NCBI GenBank assembly: GCA_012522165.1
Contig: JAAYKZ010000294.1
Location: forward strand, 1 to 7,029
Reading direction: 5' to 3'
Length of the DNA: 7,029 nucleotides
DNA from: Clostridiales bacterium
GTDB taxonomy: Bacteria; Bacillota; Clostridia; Caldicoprobacterales; UBA3941
Each line of letters begins with the position of its first letter. The stretch's first letter is position 1. A program made the position numbers and the translations under genes. Positions 1 through 5,566 of this stretch are shown here, piece by piece. A model generated the notes under the pieces. The model saw only the letters and a program-made list of their open reading frames with translations. It was not told where the DNA came from and searched no databases.

Positions 1-126
1 AGGTAATCAAGCAAAGTGAACAATAGAAATACATAAATTTCTAGCCATGATCGTCTTCTTTTATCTATGGCATTTGATTATACAATGAACCTATAAGAAA
101 ATTTCAATAAAATAATAAAAAAGTTG
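1..126. other. A/T-rich non-coding stretch upstream of the operon promoter
   Basis: No gene is visible: all three forward frames hit stops within the first ~25 bases, and the longest reverse-strand start gives only about 13 codons. A perfect 7-bp inverted repeat (TAGAAAT at 24-30, ATTTCTA at 37-43, 6-nt loop) and a looser one (GCCAT at 44-48, ATGGC at 67-71) are present. Neither is followed by a T-run on the + strand, so I do not call a terminator. The stretch probably separates an unseen upstream gene from the operon. Confidence 0.6.
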
Positions 127-155
127 TTGACAAAACTTATTAGGGATGCTATTAT
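127..155 (+). promoter_or_regulatory. Sigma-A type promoter of the ilv-leu operon
   Basis: A perfect -35 hexamer TTGACA (127-132) is followed by a 17-nt spacer and TATTAT (150-155), one mismatch from the -10 consensus. This predicts a start near 161-163. It is the best promoter in the non-coding region and places about 560 nt of leader before ilvB. A second perfect TATAAT at 342-347 and a TATAAA at 409-414 lack a -35 element at suitable spacing, so they are weaker candidates for a start closer to the T-box. Confidence 0.8.
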
Positions 156-161
156 AGTTAG

Positions 162-300
162 CAAATCTAAATTTGGAAAGATATCAGAAGGAAGTATATC
201 TAAGCTATGCCCTAGTTTATGGGGCTTGCTGGTTAACATTATATCATGAATTTAAAGCCCCGGCGGCAGGTTTCTTCTGAGGAAGGGGTCTGTTGTCGGG
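162..300 (+). ncRNA. Structured 5' leader element of unknown class, upstream of the T-box
   Basis: The first ~140 nt of the predicted transcript form consecutive hairpins. They are: CAAAT/ATTTG (162-166 with 171-175); GATAT/ATATC (180-184 with 196-200) with a purine-rich loop; GCCCTA/TGGGGC (209-214 with 220-225, one G-U); and a continuous 19-bp helix (259-277 with 282-300, seven G-U pairs, TGAG loop). The last is not followed by a U-tract, so it is not a normal terminator. The region is more G/C-rich than its surroundings. I do not recognise the motif: it lacks the CUAGGG-type core of ykkC/ppGpp riboswitches and is outside the T-box. That the helices form is inferred from pairing by eye. The region could be a second regulatory RNA in tandem with the T-box or a stabilising 5' structure. 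Confidence 0.45.
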
Positions 301-420
301 CATTATTATAACCTGCATGTATAAAAAAACAGCAATATTATTATAATTATTCATTTGTAGATATACTTCTTGGCTAAAAAGTTATATAGAAGGAAAAATG
401 GCTTTTAGTATAAATTCTAT
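301..420 (+). other. A/T-rich linker between the structured leader and the T-box
   Basis: This stretch has no coding potential and is strongly A/T-rich. It contains AACCTGC (310-316), complementary to GCAGGTT (266-272) in the upstream helix, and a TATAAT hexamer (342-347) without a partnered -35 box. AGAAGGA at 387-393 resembles a ribosome binding site, but the ATG after it (398-400) leads to no useful reading frame. It is probably a linker in the leader transcript. Confidence 0.5.
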
Positions 421-621
421 GACGGAGACAGAAGATCCAACACAGCTATCTTCAGTGAGCCGATGGTTGGTGCGAATCGGTGGGCGGTTGGATTGTATGC
501 TCACTCCCGAGAAGCAAGCTTGAAAGAGCTTATCTCTCTAGTAGAGCTTGACGTGAGGTCACGTTACAGACCAGGGTTTGTTAGAACCTGTAGAGGCCTG
601 TACCGTGAGGTACAGATAAAG

Positions 622-654
622 CTGGGTGGTACCGCGGAAGTAACCTTTCGCCCC
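622..654 (+). promoter_or_regulatory. T-box antiterminator with tRNA acceptor-binding bulge
   Basis: The conserved 14-base T-box sequence at 624-637 contains TGGT (627-630), which base-pairs with the NCCA tail of uncharged tRNA. GGG (624-626) can pair with the C-run at 651-654, the usual base of the antiterminator. That C-run is also the 5' arm of the terminator, so the two structures are mutually exclusive. Confidence 0.85.
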
Positions 655-678
655 TGCAAATGGGGTGAAAGGTTTTTT
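642..678 (+). terminator. Intrinsic terminator of the T-box leader
   Basis: AACCTTTCGCCCC (642-654) pairs with GGGGTGAAAGGTT (662-674) over 13 bp, with one G-U pair and a 7-nt loop. It is followed by a T-run (673-678). The 5' arm overlaps the antiterminator, giving the normal T-box choice between stopping before ilvB and reading through. The ATG at 665 lies inside the 3' arm, so it is not the ilvB start. Confidence 0.93.
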
Positions 679-721
679 GTATTCATTTGTTTATTGTAGC
701 ACGGTAGGAGGTGTAGGAAGT

Positions 722-2389
722 ATGAAAATGACAGGAGCAGAGGCAGTAGTTAAGGCCTTGGAGCTGGAAAAGGTAGAGTTAATATTCGGCTATCCAGGTG
801 GAGCTGTTACACATATATACGATGCACTTTATGGATCCAACATTCATCACGTACTAGTCCGTAATGAACAGGCTGCCGCCCATGCAGCCAATGGTTATGC
901 CCGTGTTACTGGCAAGGTGGGGGTATGCATATCTACTTCCGGTCCTGGAGCTACCAATATGATAACAGGAATTGCAACAGCCTATATGGATTCTATTCCT
1001 ATGGTAGCCATTACTGGTCAGGTACCCCTATCAATGGTGGGTAGAGATGTTTTTCAAGAGGCTGATATTACTGGAGCGACGGAGCCTTTCACAAAATATA
1101 GCTACCTGGTAAAGGATGTCAATGATATACCCCGTATTTTTAAAGAAGCTTTTTATCTGGCATCTACAGGTCGTCCTGGACCTGTTCTTATAGACATACC
1201 CAAAGATATAGCTATGGACACGTTAAATTTTGAATATCCCCAGCAGGTAAAGTTAAGGGGATATAAGCCCACATATCAGGGACATCCGGGTCAGATAAAG
1301 AGAATGGCAAAAGCCATCTTAGGAAGCAGCCGGCCTGTAATATGTATAGGAGGCGGTGCTGTTTCTAGCAACGCAACAGAAGAGATAGTTAAGCTAGCTG
1401 AAACCATCAAGGCACCTGTGGCATCTACCCTAATGGGCATAGGAGCTTTTCCTGGAGATCATGAACTATCTTTAGGATTCTTGGGACAGCATGGTGTTTA
1501 TGCCGCCAACAGAGCAGTAGCTGAAGCAGATCTACTAATTCTACTAGGAGCCAGGATGGGAGATCGAGCTACAGGCAAGACCCAAGAATTTGCACAAAGG
1601 GCAAAGGTGATACACGTAGATATTGACCCGGCTGAAATAGGTAAAAATATCGAGGTAGACATCCCTATTGTAGGGGACATAAAAACTACCCTTAAGGAGA
1701 TGCTAAAGAAAAATCTTAATAGGCAAGATGATGGCTGGCTGTCTAAAGTTAAGGAATGGAAGAGTAAAGTGCAAGGCGTAGGCCATTGTACTCAAGGGCT
1801 TAATCCTATGGAGATCATAAAAACCTTATCGGATATGGTACCAGAGGATACCATATTGGTAACCGATGTAGGCCAACACCAGATGTGGGCGGCAAGATAC
1901 TACAAGACCAGAAAACCCAGATCCTTTATAACATCAGGTGGTTTGGGTACCATGGGCTATGGCCTACCAGCAGCCTTGGGCGCCAAACTTGGATGTAGGC
2001 ATAAGGAAGTAATTCTTATAGTTGGTGATGGCGGCCTTCAGATGAACCTGGGGGAGCTGGCCACCATAGTCCAGGAAAAGGCAGAAGTAAAGATAATGAT
2101 ATTCAACAATGGTTATTTGGGCATGGTAAGGGAAATTCAGCAGCAGCTCCATGGAGAAAGATACTATCAGACAGCTATGAAAGGCAACCCAGATTTTGTA
2201 AAGCTAGCCCATGCCTATGGGATTGAGGCATTTAGGGTAGAGAGAGAAGAGGAGATTTTAGGAAATATTAGGCAGTTGTTAGAACACAAGGGGCCTATCA
2301 TAGGAGAATTTGTTATAGATCCTAATGCAAATGTAATTCCAGTTTCGAGGAGGGAAGATGATGAAACACGTATTGGCAGTGTTGGTTGA
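722..2389 (+). CDS. ilvB: Acetohydroxyacid (acetolactate) synthase, large catalytic subunit
   Basis: Thiamine-diphosphate enzyme that condenses two pyruvates to 2-acetolactate (valine/leucine route) or pyruvate with 2-ketobutyrate to 2-aceto-2-hydroxybutyrate (isoleucine route); cytosolic, works with IlvN. The 555-residue length is normal. Visible signatures are YPGGA near the N-terminus, catalytic Glu49 in RNEQAA, SGPGATN, GQVP, RPGPVLIDIPKD, the central FAD/ThDP-fold segment with DIDPAEIGKN, and the ThDP motif GDGG (435-438) to NN (462-463). I chose ATG 722 because it follows AGGAGG (706-711) and AGGAAG (715-720), and because the in-frame ATG at 665 lies in the terminator stem. The 3' end overlaps ilvN by 29 nt. 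Two oddities: the usual VRQWQ reads VREIQ (Ile472 replaces the specificity tryptophan), and the usual C-terminal PMVPPG-type tail is absent, ending instead in an R/E/D-rich stretch that overlaps the ilvN start region. The family call is secure; substrate preference is not. Confidence 0.96.
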   Translation: MKMTGAEAVVKALELEKVELIFGYPGGAVTHIYDALYGSNIHHVLVRNEQAAAHAANGYARVTGKVGVCISTSGPGATNMITGIATAYMDSIPMVAITGQVPLSMVGRDVFQEADITGATEPFTKYSYLVKDVNDIPRIFKEAFYLASTGRPGPVLIDIPKDIAMDTLNFEYPQQVKLRGYKPTYQGHPGQIKRMAKAILGSSRPVICIGGGAVSSNATEEIVKLAETIKAPVASTLMGIGAFPGDHELSLGFLGQHGVYAANRAVAEADLLILLGARMGDRATGKTQEFAQRAKVIHVDIDPAEIGKNIEVDIPIVGDIKTTLKEMLKKNLNRQDDGWLSKVKEWKSKVQGVGHCTQGLNPMEIIKTLSDMVPEDTILVTDVGQHQMWAARYYKTRKPRSFITSGGLGTMGYGLPAALGAKLGCRHKEVILIVGDGGLQMNLGELATIVQEKAEVKIMIFNNGYLGMVREIQQQLHGERYYQTAMKGNPDFVKLAHAYGIEAFRVEREEEILGNIRQLLEHKGPIIGEFVIDPNANVIPVSRREDDETRIGSVG

Positions 2390-2894
2390 AAACCATCCAG
2401 GGGTATTATCCAAGGTTTCTGGATTGTTTAGTAGAAGGGGATTTAATATTTATAGTTTAGCAGTATGCGTTACGGAGGATCCTAGCATATCAAGAATAAC
2501 CATTGTAGTGGAAGGCGATGAATATACTGTTGAACAAGTTACCAAGCAGCTTAACAAGCTAATAGATGTTATAAAGGTATCCAAGATCGGACATGATTCG
2601 GTGACTAGAGAGCTGGCACTAATAAAGGTAAGGGCAGATTCTGAAAATCGACATCAAATCATCCAGATCATCAATATATTTAGAGCACAAATAGTGGATG
2701 TTGCTAGGGATTATCTCATAGTAGAAATAACTGGAGATAGTGAAAAAATTACTGCACTGGTGGATATGTTAAAGGACTATGACATAAAGGAAATGGTACG
2801 CACAGGAGCTATCGCCTTAGATAGGGGTAGTAAAATGATAAAATATGAAGATGTAGATAGAGGAGGATATCAAAATGGCTGTAATGTACTATGA
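2361..2894 (+). CDS. ilvN: Acetohydroxyacid synthase, small regulatory subunit
   Basis: Regulatory partner of IlvB: it raises activity of the catalytic subunit and usually confers feedback inhibition by valine. It has 177 residues. An N-terminal ACT domain (about residues 2-75) contains ENHPGVLSKVSGLF and RRGFNI, followed by the C-terminal small-subunit domain (about 80-160). Asn11, Gly14 and Asn29, which match valine-site positions of E. coli IlvH, are all present, so valine control is likely (inference). GAGGAGGG (2347-2354) sits 6 nt before ATG 2361; an adjacent ATG at 2358 is possible but only 3 nt from that site, and numbering from 2361 matches IlvH. The gene starts inside ilvB (29-nt overlap) and its last 20 nt overlap ilvC. 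The last ~15 residues extend beyond the usual end and partly encode the ilvC ribosome binding site. Also called ilvH. Confidence 0.95.
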   Translation: MKHVLAVLVENHPGVLSKVSGLFSRRGFNIYSLAVCVTEDPSISRITIVVEGDEYTVEQVTKQLNKLIDVIKVSKIGHDSVTRELALIKVRADSENRHQIIQIINIFRAQIVDVARDYLIVEITGDSEKITALVDMLKDYDIKEMVRTGAIALDRGSKMIKYEDVDRGGYQNGCNVL

Positions 2895-3870
2895 TCAAGA
2901 TGCGAATTTAGAATTATTATCTGGTAAGAAGGTGGCTGTAATAGGCTTTGGAAGCCAAGGTCATGCCCATGCCTTGAACCTTAAGGAAAGTGGTGTTGAT
3001 GTAAGAGTAGGTCTATACAAAGGAAGCAAGTCCTGGAAGGCTGCTGAGGAAGCTGGCCTTAGGGTAGTGGAAACTGCTCAGGCTGCTAAGGAAGCTGATT
3101 ATATTATGATACTTACTCCCGATGAAACTCAGGCTGCTATATATAAAGAGAGGGTAGAGCCCAATCTAGAAGAGGGTAATGGCTTGATTTTCGCTCATGG
3201 ATTTAACATTCATTTTGGCCAAATTCAACCTCCCGAGTATGTAGACGTATTTATGGTTGCACCCAAGGGACCTGGGCACACTGTTAGAAGCCAGTATCTA
3301 GAGGGCAAAGGTGTACCCTGCCTTATAGCTGTTCATCAGGACTACACTGGAAGAGCAAAAGATTATGCCCTTGCTTATGCAAAGGGGATTGGAGGTACTA
3401 GGGCTGGGGTACTGGAAACCACCTTTAAGGAGGAGACCGAAACCGATTTGTTTGGTGAACAGGCAGTGCTATGCGGAGGTATCTCTGAGCTAATTAAGGC
3501 AGGTTTTGAAACCTTGGTAGAGGCAGGATACCAACCAGAGAGTGCCTACTTTGAATGTCTCCATGAAATGAAACTAATCGTAGACCTTATGAACCAAGGT
3601 GGCCTGTCCTTTATGAGATACTCCATTAGTAACACTGCAGAATATGGTGACTACTCTGTAGGAAAACGTATTATCAATGATGATGTGCGTAAGGAAATGA
3701 AAAAGGTATTAGAGGAAATCCAAAACGGAACCTTTGCCAAGAACTGGATACTAGAAAATCAGGCTAACCAGGTATCCCTAAAGGCTACCAGAAAGAAAGA
3801 GCAGGAGCACCTAATAGAAAAGGTAGGTAAAGAACTAAGAAAGATGATGCCTTGGATCGAGGATAAATAA
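2875..3870 (+). CDS. ilvC: Ketol-acid reductoisomerase, class I (short form)
   Basis: Mg2+- and NAD(P)H-dependent enzyme that isomerises and reduces 2-acetolactate (or 2-aceto-2-hydroxybutyrate) to the dihydroxy acid, the second common step of valine, leucine and isoleucine synthesis. At 331 residues it is a standard class I enzyme. The N-terminal Rossmann domain shows GFGSQGHAHALNL (24-36) and a cofactor loop Y48-K-G-S-K-S-W54, whose serines suggest NADPH preference (inference). His108 lies in the conserved AHGFNIHF. The knotted C-terminal domain has Mg2+ ligands Asp191 and Glu195 (DLFGEQAVLCGG), Glu227 and Glu231 (FECLHE), and the substrate serine in RYSISNTAEYGD. AGGAGG (2861-2866) lies 8 nt before the ATG, inside ilvN, and the 20-nt overlap suggests translational coupling. 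A strong hairpin follows the stop codon. Confidence 0.97.
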   Translation: MAVMYYDQDANLELLSGKKVAVIGFGSQGHAHALNLKESGVDVRVGLYKGSKSWKAAEEAGLRVVETAQAAKEADYIMILTPDETQAAIYKERVEPNLEEGNGLIFAHGFNIHFGQIQPPEYVDVFMVAPKGPGHTVRSQYLEGKGVPCLIAVHQDYTGRAKDYALAYAKGIGGTRAGVLETTFKEETETDLFGEQAVLCGGISELIKAGFETLVEAGYQPESAYFECLHEMKLIVDLMNQGGLSFMRYSISNTAEYGDYSVGKRIINDDVRKEMKKVLEEIQNGTFAKNWILENQANQVSLKATRKKEQEHLIEKVGKELRKMMPWIEDK

Positions 3871-4038
3871 ATAGAGATAAAAAGTTAGGGGTTGGGATCT
3901 TCCCCTCCTCTAACTTACAAAAACAAACCTAAAAAACTAGTAAGGGGTACTCATAAGGGATTATTGAGAGAAAATAGCAAAATTTAAATCCAGAAGATTT
4001 GGAATATTGTGAAATATTTGTCAAAGAGGGAGGTCAAG
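3871..4038 (+). other. ilvC-leuA intergenic gap
   Basis: At 168 nt this is the only sizeable gap inside the operon; the other junctions overlap or are 1 nt apart. It holds the hairpin at 3882-3916, a smaller imperfect hairpin (CTCA-TAA, 3950-3956, with TTA-T-TGAG, 3961-3968) and the leuA ribosome binding site GGGAGG (4028-4033). TTGAGA at 3964-3969 has no matching -10 at 16-18 nt, so I do not call an internal promoter, though one cannot be excluded. Confidence 0.5.
3882..3916 (+). other. Strong hairpin just after ilvC (mRNA 3'-end or processing element)
   Basis: AAGTTAG (3882-3888) pairs perfectly with CTAACTT (3910-3916). The stem continues, after one G-U pair and a 2-nt mismatch, through GG/CC and GGGA/TCCC to a 3-nt loop. 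No T-run follows on the + strand (ACAAAAACAAACC), so it is not a good terminator for the operon; read on the - strand it is followed by TTTTT. It begins 12 nt after the ilvC stop. A role in stabilising the upstream ilvBNC message or partly attenuating leuA is inferred. Confidence 0.55.
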
Positions 4039-5562
4039 ATGTCAAAGAAAATTTATATTTTTGATACAACTTTAAGGGATGGAGAACAAACGCCGGGCAT
4101 TAGCCTCAATGTTCAAGAAAAATTGGAGATAGCTGCCCAATTGGAAAGGCTTGGGGTAGATGCTATAGAAGCAGGCTTTCCCATTGCTTCCAAGGGTGAT
4201 TTTGAAGCCGTTAAGACCATAGCCCAAAATATAAGAAAACCTGTAATTGTAGGATTGGCCAGGGCTGTGGAAAAGGATATTGAAAAGGCCTGGGAAGCTT
4301 TAAAGTATGCAGCCCGTCCCCGTATCCACACCTTTATAGCTACATCGGATATTCACATGGAGTATAAGCTTAAGATGACTCCGGAAGAGGTGCTAAAGCG
4401 AGTACAGGATATGGTATCCTATGCCAAGTCCTTTTGTGAAGACATTGAGTTTTCCGCTGAGGATGGATCCAGAACCAGGCCGGAATTTTTGTTTAAGGTT
4501 ATTGAGACCGCTATAAAAGCAGGGGCAACTGTAATAAATATCCCTGATACTGTGGGCTATAGTACCCCAGGAGAGTTTGGAAATCTTATAAAATCCATAG
4601 TGGAAAATGTAGAGGGAATAGAAGATGTTATATTAAGTGTCCATTGCCATAATGATTTGGGTATGGCTGTATCCAACTCCCTGGCTGCTGTACAAAATGG
4701 TGCTACCCAAGTAGAGTGTACCATCAATGGGCTAGGGGAAAGGGCTGGCAATGCAGCTTTGGAGGAAATAGTAATGGCGCTAAAAACCCGGAAGGACTTT
4801 TATGGATGCGAGACTGGGATTGTAACTGAAGAAATTTCTAGAACCAGTCGTTTAGTAAGCCATCTTACAGGTGTCCACATCCAACCCAACAAGGCAATTA
4901 CAGGAGCCAATGCTTTTGCTCATGAGTCAGGAATCCATCAGCACGGAGTTCTTAGCAAGAGGGAAACCTATGAGATAATGACTCCAGAGTCTATTGGGCT
5001 AAGACAAAGTCAGATAGTACTGGGCAAACATTCTGGACGTCATGCCTTTGAGGAGAAGCTGAAAGAGCTTGGATATACCCATCTAGATGCTGAAAAAGTA
5101 AACCAGGCGTTTGAAAAATTTAAGGATTTGGCTGATAAGAAAAAGCATGTAACAGATAGTGATATAGAAGCACTACTTTCGGAAAAAGTAATTCAAGTGC
5201 CCACCATCTATGACCTAGAGTATTTCCATATATCCAGTGGTAACTCTACCATAGCTACTTCTACAGTGAGACTTAAAAAGGATGAAGGGGTTATTCAAGA
5301 AGCGGCCTGCGGTGACGGCCCGATTGATGCTACCTTTAAGGCTATAGATAGGGCAGCAGGTGTAGAGGTAAATCTAAAGGATTATTACCTAAGGGCTGTA
5401 ACTAGCGGCAAAGATGCTTTAGGTGAGGTAACAGTAAAAATAGGCAGGAACGGAGATGTATTTATAGGCCGAGGTATTAGCACAGACGTGATAGAAGCCA
5501 GTGCAAAAGCCTATGTCAATGCTATAAATAAAATGATATATGAAAGTGATATGGAGGGATAA
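4039..5562 (+). CDS. leuA: 2-isopropylmalate synthase
   Basis: Condenses acetyl-CoA with 2-ketoisovalerate to 2-isopropylmalate, the committed step to leucine. The 507-residue length is usual for bacterial LeuA. The N-terminal TIM barrel shows FDTTLRDGEQTPG with Arg13 and Asp14, HCHND with metal ligands His202 and His204, and NGLGERAGNAALEE with Asn238; these numbers coincide with the E. coli LeuA metal ligands. HESGIHQHG (295-303) marks the linker subdomain. The C-terminal allosteric domain (about 390-500), with GDGPID at 425-430, is present and intact, so leucine feedback is expected from family knowledge. ATG 4039 follows GGGAGG (4028-4033) by 5 nt; the upstream in-frame GTG at 4009 has no such site. 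cimA begins one base after the stop, with its ribosome binding site in the last leuA codons. Confidence 0.96.
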   Translation: MSKKIYIFDTTLRDGEQTPGISLNVQEKLEIAAQLERLGVDAIEAGFPIASKGDFEAVKTIAQNIRKPVIVGLARAVEKDIEKAWEALKYAARPRIHTFIATSDIHMEYKLKMTPEEVLKRVQDMVSYAKSFCEDIEFSAEDGSRTRPEFLFKVIETAIKAGATVINIPDTVGYSTPGEFGNLIKSIVENVEGIEDVILSVHCHNDLGMAVSNSLAAVQNGATQVECTINGLGERAGNAALEEIVMALKTRKDFYGCETGIVTEEISRTSRLVSHLTGVHIQPNKAITGANAFAHESGIHQHGVLSKRETYEIMTPESIGLRQSQIVLGKHSGRHAFEEKLKELGYTHLDAEKVNQAFEKFKDLADKKKHVTDSDIEALLSEKVIQVPTIYDLEYFHISSGNSTIATSTVRLKKDEGVIQEAACGDGPIDATFKAIDRAAGVEVNLKDYYLRAVTSGKDALGEVTVKIGRNGDVFIGRGISTDVIEASAKAYVNAINKMIYESDMEG

Positions 5563-5566
5563 AATT
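5553..5566 (+). promoter_or_regulatory. cimA ribosome binding site and unusual start (ATT, or TTG with a slip)
   Basis: GGAGGG at 5553-5558, inside the end of leuA, is a strong ribosome binding site. Five bases later is ATT (5564-5566), in frame with cimA. The TTG one base on (5565) is in another frame and stops after three codons; one extra base just after it would join it to cimA. In-frame ATG 5540 and GTG 5546 lie upstream of the ribosome binding site and have no obvious one of their own. Confidence 0.6.

Larger units (their letters stand above)
421..678 (+). promoter_or_regulatory. T-box riboswitch, leucine-specific (CUC specifier)
   Basis: T-box leaders bind a cognate tRNA and stop transcription when it is charged. 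Stem I is readable: GGAG/CTCC at its base (424-427 with 504-507), a specifier-loop 5' strand with AGAAG, a 7-bp helix ATCCAAC/GTTGGAT (435-441 with 487-493), an AGTGAG bulge (454-459), and the apical CCGAT/ATCGG helix (460-464 with 476-480) enclosing the conserved TTGGTGCGA. The specifier loop presents CTC at 500-502 followed by a purine, i.e. a leucine codon. Stem III is a 7-bp hairpin with a GTGA loop (598-615). The T-box sequence GGGTGGTACCGCGG (624-637) carries TGGT, which pairs with the ACCA end of a tRNA with an A discriminator, as expected for tRNA-Leu. Uncharged tRNA-Leu should therefore switch on ilvB and the genes behind it. Bacillus subtilis ilv-leu uses the same CUC specifier. Confidence 0.93.

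Noticed and set aside
99..113. CodY-box-like sequence upstream of the promoter; a similar one at 4003-4017
   Set aside because: Each matches only about 11 of 15 positions of AATTTTCWGAAAATT. Such matches are easily found by chance in A/T-rich DNA.
162..300. ykkC-type (ppGpp or guanidine) riboswitch, considered because ppGpp riboswitches occur near ilv genes
   Set aside because: I could not find the conserved CUAGGG-like core or the other ykkC signature segments. A covariance-model search would settle it.
259..310. 19-bp hairpin as an intrinsic terminator
   Set aside because: It is followed by CATTATTATAACC rather than a T-run, so it lacks the release signal.
246..311. 21-codon open frame in the leader ending in two Leu codons, possible attenuator peptide
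   Set aside because: There is no ribosome binding site before the ATG. The frame runs through the 19-bp helix, and the T-box already provides leucine sensing.
463..699. 78-codon forward reading frame over the leader
   Set aside because: It lies across T-box stems I-III, the antiterminator and the terminator, whose sequence is explained by RNA structure. It has no ribosome binding site and no recognisable protein.
665..721. N-terminal extension of ilvB from ATG 665
   Set aside because: This ATG is in the 3' arm of the T-box terminator. The extension does not resemble AHAS N-termini, and ATG 722 has a good ribosome binding site and fits the family.
1498..1680. Reverse-strand frames inside ilvB, leuA and cimA (including 1964-2152, 4113-4331, 4557-4751, 5419-5607, 6327-6593, 6469-6651)
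   Set aside because: All are antisense to conserved coding regions. They have no ribosome binding sites and no family resemblance, and are shadows of the real genes.
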